The notes beneath the pieces were generated by a model, which had not been told where the DNA came from, made no database searches, and saw nothing but the letters and a program-made list of their open reading frames with translations. The position numbers and the translations under genes were made by a program. Shown piece by piece: positions 17,037 to 25,389 of a DNA stretch of 64,000 bases. Origin of the DNA: Cognatishimia sp. WU-CL00825 (lineage in GTDB: Bacteria > Pseudomonadota > Alphaproteobacteria > Rhodobacterales > Rhodobacteraceae); the NCBI RefSeq assembly GCF_040364665.1, contig NZ_BAABWX010000001.1, forward strand, positions 1,302,001-1,366,000. The letters are read 5' to 3'. Numbering within the stretch: position 1 is the stretch's first letter; each line of letters begins with the position of its first letter.

Positions 17037-18524
17037 TTACCACCAACGACCTGGTTTCGCTATAAAGCCAGCAGCGTTTTCAAGCGCATAGGCGGTATTT
17101 AGCAGATCGCCTTCTTCCCAAGGACGGCCAATCAACTGCAAGCCCAATGGCAAGCCTTGGCTGTCGATGCCTGTGGGTACGGAAATACCTGGCAACCCTG
17201 CCAGATTCACGGTGACGGTAAAGACATCGTTTAGATACATTTTCACCGGATCAGCGTCGTTCATTTCGCCCAATCCAAAGGCTGCGGACGGCGTTGCTGG
17301 TGTTAGGATCGCGTCGATACCCGCAGCGAACACATCATCAAAGTCTTTTTTGATCAGGGCACGCACGCGACGCGCCCGGTTATAATACGCATCATAAAAC
17401 CCAGCAGACAGCACATAGGTGCCCACCATGACGCGGCGCTGAACTTCTGAGCCAAAGCCCTCGGCACGGGTCTTTTCATACATTTCAGTGATGCCATCAC
17501 CTGCCGCCAAATTGGCGCGGTGCCCATACCGCACACCGTCATAACGCGCCAAATTGGAAGAGGCTTCAGCTGGCGCAATCACGTAATAGGAAGGTAAAGC
17601 GTATTTTGTATGCGGCAGGCTAATATCAACAATTTCCGCCCCCGCGGCTTTCAACATAGCGGTGCCGTCTTGCCAGAGTTTTTCGATTTCTTCTGGCATA
17701 CCATCCATACGGTATTCTTTTGGGATACCGATTTTCTTCCCCTTGATATCGCCTGTCAGCATCGCCTCAAAATTGGGCACGGCCAATTCGGCAGAAGTGC
17801 TATCTTTGGGGTCGTGACCTGACATTGCCTCTAGCATTATCGCAGCGTCGCGCACGGATTTGGTCATTGGGCCAGCTTGGTCAAGCGAGCTTGCAAACGC
17901 CACAACACCCCAACGGGAACAGCGCCCATAGGTGGGTTTGATCCCAACAATCCCTGTAAAAGCAGCCGGTTGGCGAATAGAGCCACCAGTATCGGTTCCG
18001 GTTGCCGCGAGGCAAATATCGGCGGCCACAGCTGCTGCTGATCCACCTGATGACCCGCCTGGTGTCAGGGCAGCGGTGTCATTACCACGTCGCCACGGGC
18101 TTACTGCATTGCCGTAAACCGAAGTTTCATTTGAGCTGCCCATGGCGAATTCGTCCATGTTCAACTTGCCCAGCATAACCGACCCGGCGTCAAACAGGTT
18201 CTGGGTCACAGTGGATTCATACTCAGGAATAAACCCTTCCAGAATGCGGCTGCCAGCTTGGCTCGCGACACCCTTGGTGCAGAACAGGTCTTTGATTCCA
18301 ATGGGCAGGCCACACATCGCGGGCGCATCGCCTTCTGCCAAACGTGCATCTGCAGCTTTGGCTTGCTGTAAAGCCAATTCAGGGGTGTTGTGCACAAACG
18401 CATTGAGAGCCCCGGAAGCTTCGGCGGCGTCTAGGCAAGATTGCGTAAGCTCGACCGACGTCACATCCTTGGCACGCAATTTGTCGCGTGCATCGGCCAG
18501 TGTAAGCGTATTTAGATCCGTCAT
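17037..18524 (-). CDS. gatA: Glutamyl-tRNA(Gln) amidotransferase subunit A
   Basis: 495 residues. Amidase-signature Ser-cisSer-Lys triad: K78 (LPIGIKDLF), S158 in [14 protein letters not shown] and S182 in [13 protein letters not shown], with the 24-residue spacing of the two serines expected for GatA. It transamidates Glu-tRNA(Gln) (and possibly Asp-tRNA(Asn)) in complex with GatC and GatB. Start overlaps the gatC stop (TAATG). gatB is not in this window. Confidence 0.96.
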   Translation of the reverse strand: MTDLNTLTLADARDKLRAKDVTSVELTQSCLDAAEASGALNAFVHNTPELALQQAKAADARLAEGDAPAMCGLPIGIKDLFCTKGVASQAGSRILEGFIPEYESTVTQNLFDAGSVMLGKLNMDEFAMGSSNETSVYGNAVSPWRRGNDTAALTPGGSSGGSAAAVAADICLAATGTDTGGSIRQPAAFTGIVGIKPTYGRCSRWGVVAFASSLDQAGPMTKSVRDAAIMLEAMSGHDPKDSTSAELAVPNFEAMLTGDIKGKKIGIPKEYRMDGMPEEIEKLWQDGTAMLKAAGAEIVDISLPHTKYALPSYYVIAPAEASSNLARYDGVRYGHRANLAAGDGITEMYEKTRAEGFGSEVQRRVMVGTYVLSAGFYDAYYNRARRVRALIKKDFDDVFAAGIDAILTPATPSAAFGLGEMNDADPVKMYLNDVFTVTVNLAGLPGISVPTGIDSQGLPLGLQLIGRPWEEGDLLNTAYALENAAGFIAKPGRWW

Positions 18525-18811
18525 TATTCAACCACCTTGGGTACGGCAAAAAAGCCTTCTCGCGCATCTGGCGCATTGGCCAATATTTTTTTCTGCTGGT
18601 CACCATCCGCCACGACATCAACACGGCGCTTCAGGCGCTGCGGTGTCACAGAGGTCATGGGTTCGACCCCCTCAACATCAACTTCGTTCAACTGCTCGAT
18701 GAACCCAAGGATTGTGTTAAATTCCTGCGCCAAGGCCGGCAGCGCATCCTCTTCAACCTTAATACGCGCGAGCTTTGCCACGCGTGCGGCGGTGTCCTTG
18801 TCAATCGACAT
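18524..18811 (-). CDS. gatC: Glutamyl-tRNA(Gln) amidotransferase subunit C
   Basis: 95 residues from ATG 18811: [20 protein letters not shown], then [17 protein letters not shown] and [12 protein letters not shown], all standard for GatC, the belt-like subunit that stabilises GatA-GatB. An in-frame upstream start at 18871 would overlap the ceramidase-like gene and is not supported by an SD. Translationally coupled to gatA. Confidence 0.95.
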   Translation of the reverse strand: MSIDKDTAARVAKLARIKVEEDALPALAQEFNTILGFIEQLNEVDVEGVEPMTSVTPQRLKRRVDVVADGDQQKKILANAPDAREGFFAVPKVVE

Positions 18812-18845
18812 TGCGAAAACTCCAGTTGCAACTTGGAAATAGCGT

Positions 18846-19502
18846 TTAGCCTTGGTTTTGCATCGGTGCAAGCATGTGACGTCGGTAGGTCTCGATCATC
18901 CACCCTAATGCAACGGCATTCAACAAATGCCATAGAAAATGTGTGCCCAGTGGAAAGCTTGGGCAAAGTGGCAAATCGGTGGCGCGTATTACGATCGACA
19001 GAAAAATCAACCCTGCCCCAACGGCAAGCCGTTTTGCGGTTTGCGGCACCTTCCGACTAAGACCGAGCGCATAGATCAGGATCAACAGAGGCACAGGCCC
19101 ATAAGCTGCCGAGGAGCCCAAAAACGCAATTTTCTGAAACACAGGCACGGTTAGGGCCGCATAGGGCACAAACAACAGCACTGCGCTGAAAGCGACCAAG
19201 GTACTGCTTTGCCAAAAATCTCTGGTCGCCGCGAAAATATACAACAGCACAAACAGCAAGATCGGCAAAGTGTCTGCAAGCCCTGCCCAGGTTTGCGCAA
19301 AGGTGTGAAACAGAAAACTGCCAAGTCCGATCAGTGCCAAGACAATGCAAAGCACCCGCGCACGTGGCAGCCCGTAACTACGACGCCACATCAACAACGC
19401 CACAATAACGAAGGCCAAGTTTGTTACGGCGTTGACAGGTTCCGCCCAAAACGCACTGTCCAGGCGCTCGCAATATCCATCAACCTGCTGTGCCCAATCC
19501 AT
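18846..19502 (-). CDS. Ceramidase-family (alkaline ceramidase-like) membrane protein
   Basis: 218 residues with seven predicted membrane helices. Diagnostic CREST-superfamily residues: AEPVNAVTNLAF near residue 22, IGLGSFLFHTFAQTWAGLADTLPI (His and Asp) and the C-terminal GTHFLWHLLNAVALG pair of histidines, which together form the predicted zinc site of alkaline ceramidases. In bacteria the substrate is uncertain. It ends 35 bp from the gatC start and may share that transcript. Confidence 0.82.
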   Translation of the reverse strand: MDWAQQVDGYCERLDSAFWAEPVNAVTNLAFVIVALLMWRRSYGLPRARVLCIVLALIGLGSFLFHTFAQTWAGLADTLPILLFVLLYIFAATRDFWQSSTLVAFSAVLLFVPYAALTVPVFQKIAFLGSSAAYGPVPLLILIYALGLSRKVPQTAKRLAVGAGLIFLSIVIRATDLPLCPSFPLGTHFLWHLLNAVALGWMIETYRRHMLAPMQNQG

Positions 19503-19612
19503 GAAACATCCGATTCGTTTTGCTGATCACGTTGCTTGCTGACACGCCGGACCTATTGCCAGCTGCCACAATTAAATACCAACTTCCGCCAAGGCCCCAA
19601 AGATAAAAAATA

Positions 19613-20065
19613 CTACGCGCGCTTATTGTGGAAAAAAGCGCGCAACAAAGCCTCGCTGTCCGCGCTTGCCAATCCATCATAGACCTCTGGAACATGATGG
19701 CTTTGGGGGTGACTAAAGACACACGGCCCCTGCGCAACGCCGCCGGACTTAGGATCCGATGCCCCATAATAAACTCGTGCAATACGCGCCTGAGAAATGG
19801 CGCTGGCGCACATTGGACAAGGCTCTAATGTCACGTATAGATCACAACCAGTCAGCCGTTCGCTCGCCAGTTTTTCCCCACCTGCACGTATCACAAGGAT
19901 CTCTGCATGTGCGGTTGGGTCATTCAATTCTCGCGTACGATTGCCGTCGGCAGCCAATACCTGGCCATCTGGCGCGATCAGAACCGCGCCAACTGGCACT
20001 TCGCCCCGCTCGGCGGCCTTCTCTGCTTCGGTTAACGCAAGGTTCATGTGGCTTTTAAACTGCAT
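19613..20065 (-). CDS. tadA: tRNA adenosine(34) deaminase
   Basis: 150 residues from ATG 20065. Zinc-deaminase motifs: TAHAEILVI (H53, catalytic E55) and EPCPMCASAI (C83, C86). It converts A34 to inosine in tRNA-Arg(ACG). An upstream in-frame extension to 20251 is open but non-conserved and would overlap the divergent rluB start; M at 20086 is a further alternative. It is divergent from rluB with only about 56 bp between starts. Confidence 0.94.
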   Translation of the reverse strand: MQFKSHMNLALTEAEKAAERGEVPVGAVLIAPDGQVLAADGNRTRELNDPTAHAEILVIRAGGEKLASERLTGCDLYVTLEPCPMCASAISQARIARVYYGASDPKSGGVAQGPCVFSHPQSHHVPEVYDGLASADSEALLRAFFHNKRA

Positions 20066-20121
20066 TCTTATCTTTTGCCCCTGCATTGGCCCTTTCGCAA
20101 TCCCTGTTTGACAGATACAGA

Positions 20122-21162
20122 ATGCCCATGACCCAAGATACACCCAAAGGCGACCGGATCGCCAAAGTTCTGGCACGCGCCGGTGTGGCTTCGCGCCGCG
20201 ACGCAGAGCGTATGATCGAGGCTGGCCGCGTGTGCGTTGATGGTAAAACATTAACGTCGCCTGCGCTTAATGTAATGCCAAAGTCCCGCATTCTGGTTGA
20301 CGGCAAGCCTATCGCAGAAAAAGAACCAGAACGCATTTGGTTGTATCACAAACCAAGCGGGCTCGTGACCAGTCACAAAGACGAAAAAGATCGCCAAACG
20401 ATTTTTGACGAACTGCCCGAAACATTGCCGCGGGTCATGACAATTGGCCGTCTGGACCTGAATTCCGAGGGTCTGCTGTTGCTCACCAACGACGGCGATG
20501 TCAAACGCAAGCTTGAACTGCCATCCACCGGCTGGGTGCGCAGATACCGAGTGCGCGTCAATGGCCGCCCAACTGATGCGCAATTTGATCCACTGCGCAA
20601 GGGTATCACGGTTGAGGGTGAAGATTTTGCACCGATGACGATCACCTTGGACAGTCAAAAAGGTGCTAATGCTTGGGTAACTGTCTCATTGCGCGAAGGC
20701 AAAAACCGCGAAATTCGCCGCGCCATGAATGCGATTGATCTCACAGTAAACCGCTTGATCCGCATCGCATATGGGCCATTTCAATTGGGCGACATCAAAC
20801 CTGGCGAAGTGGAAGAGCTGCGCCGCAAAGTTGTACGTGACCAGCTAGGGCTTGATGGCGCGATACCACCTGAAGAGCGCAAAAAACCCACGCGGCGTAA
20901 AAAGCCAACCGGTGCTGCCAAGAGCGGCGACAAAACCACACAAATCAAGCATGCATCTGAAATACCTGCATTTGGCAAAAAATTCTCCAGCAAGTCTGGT
21001 GCTGCAAAACCCTCAAAAAATCGCGCAAAAGAAAAACGGCCAGAATCTCCTTGGGATGACTATGGTAACTTGATCGCGCGTGGACGTGGCAAGCGAAGTG
21101 GTGATAAGTCAGGGAAACCTGCCGCCGCGCGGTCCGGACGAAAGCCACCGTATAAGGGGTAA
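20122..21162 (+). CDS. rluB: Pseudouridine synthase of the RluB/RsuA family
   Basis: 346 residues from ATG 20122 (ATG 20128 is equally possible). S4 domain at the N-terminus (DRIAKVLARAGVASRRDAERMIEAGRV), then the catalytic GRLDLNSEGLLLLTNDGDVK (Asp of the RLD motif) and EGKNREIRRAM. This matches the 23S rRNA U2605 family. The C-terminal about 100 residues are a Lys/Arg/Ser-rich low-complexity tail, absent from E. coli RluB-sized proteins, which may extend rRNA contact. Confidence 0.9.
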   Translation: MPMTQDTPKGDRIAKVLARAGVASRRDAERMIEAGRVCVDGKTLTSPALNVMPKSRILVDGKPIAEKEPERIWLYHKPSGLVTSHKDEKDRQTIFDELPETLPRVMTIGRLDLNSEGLLLLTNDGDVKRKLELPSTGWVRRYRVRVNGRPTDAQFDPLRKGITVEGEDFAPMTITLDSQKGANAWVTVSLREGKNREIRRAMNAIDLTVNRLIRIAYGPFQLGDIKPGEVEELRRKVVRDQLGLDGAIPPEERKKPTRRKKPTGAAKSGDKTTQIKHASEIPAFGKKFSSKSGAAKPSKNRAKEKRPESPWDDYGNLIARGRGKRSGDKSGKPAAARSGRKPPYKG

Positions 21163-21268
21163 CGCGCGCGGGGGGATCACTCTGAAAATTTCCCCGTTCT
21201 CAAGCCTTTGCGATGCCAACCGCTTGCGTTATGCAGAGATCAAATGCATGTAACGCAAGGGTGTTTTA

Positions 21269-22087
21269 ATGGCCGACCTTTTAACAATTCAAAACCTTGG
21301 TAACCTAGTGATGCTTTGCTTTCTGCAAGCCGTTCTTGGGTTCGACAATCTTCTTTATATTTCGATTGAATCTCAGCGCGCACCTGTGGCGCACCAAAAA
21401 TCTGTCCGCTTTTGGGGCATTATCCTCGCGGTGGCGCTGCGCGTCGTTCTATTGTTCACCATGATCGAACTGATAGACGCCTTGTCAGAACCATTCTGGG
21501 TGTTTAATCAGCCGGGCCTAATCGAAGGCGGTGTGAACTTTGCCACCTGTATCTTTATCATTGGCGGAATTTTCATCATCTATACGGCGGTGAAAGAGAT
21601 CGGGCACATGTTGTCCATCGAGCATCTGGATGCCGATGTTTCAAATAAGGGTGGGAAGTCAGCGGCACAGGTTGTGACCTTGATTGTTCTGATGAACCTG
21701 ATTTTTTCCTTTGATTCCATTCTGTCAGCGTTGGCGATCACCGATGTGTTTCCAATTTTGGCGGCCGCAATTCTGATTTCTGGTGGCGCAATGCTATTGC
21801 TGGCAGACGGTGTTACACGCTTTCTAGAAAAGAACCGCATGTATGAGGTTTTGGGACTGTTCATTCTGCTGATCGTTGGTGTTGTACTGCTTGGCGAATC
21901 CGGACAAGCGGCAGCCCATGCGATGCATGATGATTCCTTGGCACTGAAATTCTTTGGATATGAAGTGATCCCAATGTCCAAAACCACCTTCTACTTCAGC
22001 GTCTTGGTATTGTTTGCAGTCGAAATCATCCAATCCGGCTACTCGCGCAAACTCAACGCTGAGCGCGCGTCTCACGCTCGCCACTAA
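21269..22087 (+). CDS. TerC-family integral membrane protein
   Basis: 272 residues, about seven helices. TerC signatures: AVLGFDNLLYISIES near residue 24 and LIVLMNLIFSFDSILSALAITD near residue 145, whose acidic residues are implicated in metal handling; TerC relatives (Alx, MeeF/MeeY-type) export Mn2+ for metalated exoenzymes. It ends in a strong terminator, 167 bp before the small ORF of the TelA operon, so it is a separate transcript but a likely functional neighbour, since TerC and TelA often co-occur. Confidence 0.9.
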   Translation: MADLLTIQNLGNLVMLCFLQAVLGFDNLLYISIESQRAPVAHQKSVRFWGIILAVALRVVLLFTMIELIDALSEPFWVFNQPGLIEGGVNFATCIFIIGGIFIIYTAVKEIGHMLSIEHLDADVSNKGGKSAAQVVTLIVLMNLIFSFDSILSALAITDVFPILAAAILISGGAMLLLADGVTRFLEKNRMYEVLGLFILLIVGVVLLGESGQAAAHAMHDDSLALKFFGYEVIPMSKTTFYFSVLVLFAVEIIQSGYSRKLNAERASHARH

Positions 22088-22109
22088 GCCAAAGCCCCTG
22101 TCGAATCCG

Positions 22110-22140
22110 AAAACGCCCGCATCGCGCGGGCGTTTTCTTT
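22110..22140 (+). terminator. Rho-independent terminator after the TerC gene
   Basis: AAAACGCCCGC and GCGGGCGTTTT form an 11-bp stem with loop ATCGC, followed by CTTT. Confidence 0.9.
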
Positions 22141-22254
22141 AGGTCTGGCACCAAAAATAGACCTCGGCGTGATACCGCTTTGGTTTTCTTCCCCCTAGCA
22201 ACACAGTTCAAAAGTTCCTAAGTTTCTAGCAGGGTTAGCGGGGATAGCTATTAC

Positions 22255-22338
22255 ATGTCTGGAACTGGACTACAAAAACTGGCGTTTATCGTTCTCGTCA
22301 TTTTGGTGTTTTACGTCTCTGTCGCAGGAGGCAACTAA
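22255..22338 (+). CDS. 27-residue single-pass membrane peptide
   Basis: ATG 22255 to TAA 22338 encodes MSGTGLQKL, a hydrophobic run of about 15 residues (AFIVLVILVFYVSVA) and GGN. The stop abuts the ATG of the XpaC gene (TAAATG), and its last codons contain GCAGGAGGC, the SD of that gene, so translation of the two is coupled. Codon use looks like that of its neighbours. The GGGGA upstream is an imperfectly spaced SD. It is too short for routine gene calling. Function unknown; it could be a small regulatory subunit of the membrane complex encoded downstream. Confidence 0.55.
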   Translation: MSGTGLQKLAFIVLVILVFYVSVAGGN

Positions 22339-23217
22339 ATGGCGCAGAATTTTGGTGGAAAATACAGCCCAAACGGCAAGTCAAAGGACACGCATTCAAA
22401 ACAATTTTTGAATGCCAAACGAACCCGCGTAGGCGGCCGTGTCAATTTGCTGTTTTTAGTCCCCCTGCCCTTGCTCTGGAAAGCTTTCACCTCGGAACCC
22501 ATTGTCATGGCGCAGTATTTGGCCAGCCTTGGAACGCTTTTATTAGGCGCTTGGTTGACACGCGAGGGATTGCTGGCCGAGGAGGCCTATCACGCGCGCA
22601 AAATCGCGCGCCGTCCTGCTATGCCGCGCAAGATCATCGGTGGCGTTTTAACCGGGCTTGGCTTGGGCATTGCCGGACTGGCGGGATTTGGCGTGATAGA
22701 TGCGCTTATCTTTGTGATTTTTGGAACCGGTCTGCATCTGCTTGCCTTTGGTCTTGATCCCCTAACCGACAAGGGTGCCGAGGGCATTGATACGTTCCAA
22801 ACCGATCGCGTGGCACGCGCCGTTGAAGAGGCCGAGAAACATCTGACCGCGATGCGTGACGCTATTTTGCGCGCAGGGGATCGCGATCTAGAGCGCCGGG
22901 TGGCGCAATTTGAAACCACCGCCAGAGATCTTTTTCGCACTATCGAAGACGATCCACGCGACCTGACTTCTGCGCGAAAATATCTGTCGGTCTATCTAAA
23001 GGGCGCGCGGGATGCGACTTCGAAATTCGCAGATGTCTATGCCCGCAACCAAAACTCTAAGGCACGCGCAGGATATGAAGAGTTGCTGAACGATCTGGAA
23101 CAAAACTTTGCAGCACGCACCCGCACGCTGCTGATCAACGACCATAGCGACCTGACGGTAGAAATTGACGTGTTGCGCGAACGCCTGCAACGCGAAGGCA
23201 TCAGAGACGATGTATAA
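22339..23217 (+). CDS. XpaC-like protein (5-bromo-4-chloroindolyl phosphate hydrolysis family)
   Basis: 292 residues. Basic N-terminus, then four hydrophobic segments at about 35-50, 57-75, 100-118 and 119-138, followed by a long cytosolic helical region (about 150-290) rich in Asp/Arg heptads. This is the XpaC/halogen-hydrolase-like family, whose B. subtilis member is paired with the TelA homologue YaaN. No hydrolase motif is apparent, and the name reflects an old phenotype. Here it directly precedes telA (25 bp) and is translationally coupled to the small ORF upstream. Confidence 0.85.
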   Translation: MAQNFGGKYSPNGKSKDTHSKQFLNAKRTRVGGRVNLLFLVPLPLLWKAFTSEPIVMAQYLASLGTLLLGAWLTREGLLAEEAYHARKIARRPAMPRKIIGGVLTGLGLGIAGLAGFGVIDALIFVIFGTGLHLLAFGLDPLTDKGAEGIDTFQTDRVARAVEEAEKHLTAMRDAILRAGDRDLERRVAQFETTARDLFRTIEDDPRDLTSARKYLSVYLKGARDATSKFADVYARNQNSKARAGYEELLNDLEQNFAARTRTLLINDHSDLTVEIDVLRERLQREGIRDDV

Positions 23218-23242
23218 CGCCATAAAACGCGAGGGAACTTAA

Positions 23243-24442
23243 ATGTCAGAGACAGTACGTCAAAAAGCCGAAGCCACTTTGGCAGAAGTCGAAGCAATCA
23301 ATGCCGTGGTATTGGCCGAGCCCGCCGAAAGCACAGCCATCGTGCCGCTGGCTGAAGCCGACGCCCCCACAAGCGATGAAATCACCAAACGAATGGCCGA
23401 ATTGGACATGGAGGACACAAATTCGATTGTGACTTTTGGATCCTCTGCCCAAGCGGAATTGCAAGAAATCAGCCAGTCGATGCTGCAGGGCGTGCGCAAC
23501 AAAGACGTTGGCCCAGCCGGCGATAGCCTGCGCAATATCGTCACGACGATACGCGGCTTTTCGATTTCCGAACTTGATGTGCGCCGCAAACGCAGTTTCT
23601 GGGAAAAGATATTGGGAAAAGCGGCACCGTTTGCCAAATTCACAGCACGGTTTGAACAAGTGCAGGGGCAAATTGATAAGATCACTGACAGCTTGCTGGA
23701 CCACGAACACACGTTGATGAAAGACATCAAATCTTTGGATTTACTGTATGATAAAACACTTACGTTTTATGATGAATTGGCGCTGTATATCGCTGCGGGT
23801 GAAGCCAAAATAGCAGAGCTTGACGCCAAAGACATTCCTGCAAAGGAAGCCGAGGTCCAAGCCGCAGAAGAAAAAGATCAAGTAATGAAGGCGCAGGAGC
23901 TGCGTGATTTGCGTGCAGCGCGCGACGATCTGGAACGCCGGGTGCATGATCTGAAACTGACCCGTCAGGTGACGATGCAGTCCCTGCCCTCTATCCGTCT
24001 GGTTCAAGAAAACGACAAATCGCTGGTCACCAAGATCAATTCAACTTTGGTTAACACCGTGCCTCTTTGGGAAACGCAATTGGCCCAGGCTGTCACAATC
24101 CAGCGCAGCGCAGAAGCCGCCGCAGCAGTGCGCGATGCCAATGATCTGACCAATGAATTGCTGACGTCCAACGCCAAAAATCTGCGCGACAGCAACAAAG
24201 TGATCCGCGAAGAAATGGAACGTGGTGTCTTTGACATTGAGGCCGTCAAGCAGGCCAACGCAGATCTGATTGGAACCATCGAAGAAAGCCTGCAAATCGC
24301 CGACGAAGGCAAAGCGCGCCGTGCCGCTGCAGAGGTTGATTTAAAATCAATGGAAGCAGAACTGCGCGATACGCTGGCTTCTGCCAAAGCCAAAGCGACC
24401 GGGCTTGGTGAAACTATCGCGACTTCTGCTGGCTCTGAATAA
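23243..24442 (+). CDS. telA: TelA/KlaA-family toxic-anion-resistance protein
   Basis: 399 residues, soluble and mostly coiled coil. Features include ISELDVRRKRSFWEKILGKAAPFAKFTARFEQVQGQIDKITDSLLDHEHTLMKDIKSLD-type sequence (about 113-170), which is the TelA core, and the C-terminal LIGTIEESLQIADEGKARRAAAE. Plasmid TelA contributes to tellurite and colicin resistance; chromosomal members are linked to cell-envelope stress, with an uncertain mechanism. SD GAGGGAAC lies upstream. The stop TAA is immediately followed by the ATG of the DUF2927 gene. Confidence 0.92.
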   Translation: MSETVRQKAEATLAEVEAINAVVLAEPAESTAIVPLAEADAPTSDEITKRMAELDMEDTNSIVTFGSSAQAELQEISQSMLQGVRNKDVGPAGDSLRNIVTTIRGFSISELDVRRKRSFWEKILGKAAPFAKFTARFEQVQGQIDKITDSLLDHEHTLMKDIKSLDLLYDKTLTFYDELALYIAAGEAKIAELDAKDIPAKEAEVQAAEEKDQVMKAQELRDLRAARDDLERRVHDLKLTRQVTMQSLPSIRLVQENDKSLVTKINSTLVNTVPLWETQLAQAVTIQRSAEAAAAVRDANDLTNELLTSNAKNLRDSNKVIREEMERGVFDIEAVKQANADLIGTIEESLQIADEGKARRAAAEVDLKSMEAELRDTLASAKAKATGLGETIATSAGSE

Positions 24443-25372
24443 ATGGCATATCTCGGGGCTCGTTTAACTGGTTTGGCATTTTGTGCGCTTGCGGCGTGCG
24501 ATTTGGCTGCGCCCGTTGCACCGGCCCCGACACCTGCATCCTTGCCGTTGCCTGCCGCGCCAAGCGCCGCTAGTGAATCGGTGCGGACATATTATAAAAA
24601 TGTTCAAAATGACCTTTTGGTTCAGGGCCTTATGCGCGTTGACGGCGGTGGCCCAGACACGCCATATTCCGCAGATAATCTGGCGCGAAACTTCGAAAAA
24701 ATCGCGTTCTATGATGAGCATAGTATCGGAACCAGCCTTCAGAGAAGCACCGGAGAGGCCCGACTTTTGGCACGTTGGGACAAGCCCGTGCGTATAGGTG
24801 TTGAATTTGGCCCCAGCGTCGATGCGGCGCAACGCGCCAAGGACAAAGCCTTTGTCGCCAAATTCGCAGACCGGTTGGGACGCGTCACCGGCCACCCGGT
24901 GACGACTGCAAAAACCCGTATAAACTTCAACGTTCTTGTGGTCGGCGAAGACGACAGAACCGCTATGGCGCAACGGTTTTCGAACCTTTTGCCCAGCCTT
25001 TCAAACGCCCATCGGACCTTACTGCAGAACTTGCCACGTGACATGCATTGCTTGGTGATCGTAAGCCATGCGGATTCTGACGAGCCCAAAATCATGTCCG
25101 GCGTCGCCATCGTGCGCGCCGAACATCCAGAGCTATTGCGTCAGGCTTGTTTTCATGAAGAAATCTCGCAGGGCCTCGGTTTGGTGAACGATAGCCCATT
25201 GGCGCGCCCGTCGATTTTCAATGACGACGACGAATTTGCCTATCTGACAAGCCACGACCAGGCTCTGCTAAATATGCTATATGACCCTCGGCTTGCCATC
25301 GGCATGACTGCTGATCAAGCACGCCCCATCATTCGTATTCTTGCCCGCGAACGCATGGGCCAAGATCTATGA
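24443..25372 (+). CDS. DUF2927 lipoprotein
   Basis: 309 residues. Lipobox LAAC (Cys19) with Asp at +2, the residue that retains lipoproteins in the inner membrane of enterobacteria, then a Pro/Ala-rich linker to about 50. The DUF2927 domain fills the rest, with CFHEEISQGLGLVND near residue 236 (H238, E239) and DDEFAYLTSHDQALLNMLYDPRL following. The HExxxQ-LG pattern recalls metallopeptidase active-site helices but lacks the second His of HExxH, so activity is uncertain. Starts directly at the telA stop (TAAATG), so the two are coupled. Confidence 0.82.
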   Translation: MAYLGARLTGLAFCALAACDLAAPVAPAPTPASLPLPAAPSAASESVRTYYKNVQNDLLVQGLMRVDGGGPDTPYSADNLARNFEKIAFYDEHSIGTSLQRSTGEARLLARWDKPVRIGVEFGPSVDAAQRAKDKAFVAKFADRLGRVTGHPVTTAKTRINFNVLVVGEDDRTAMAQRFSNLLPSLSNAHRTLLQNLPRDMHCLVIVSHADSDEPKIMSGVAIVRAEHPELLRQACFHEEISQGLGLVNDSPLARPSIFNDDDEFAYLTSHDQALLNMLYDPRLAIGMTADQARPIIRILARERMGQDL

Positions 25373-25389
25373 CCAATTAGGAGAAACCC

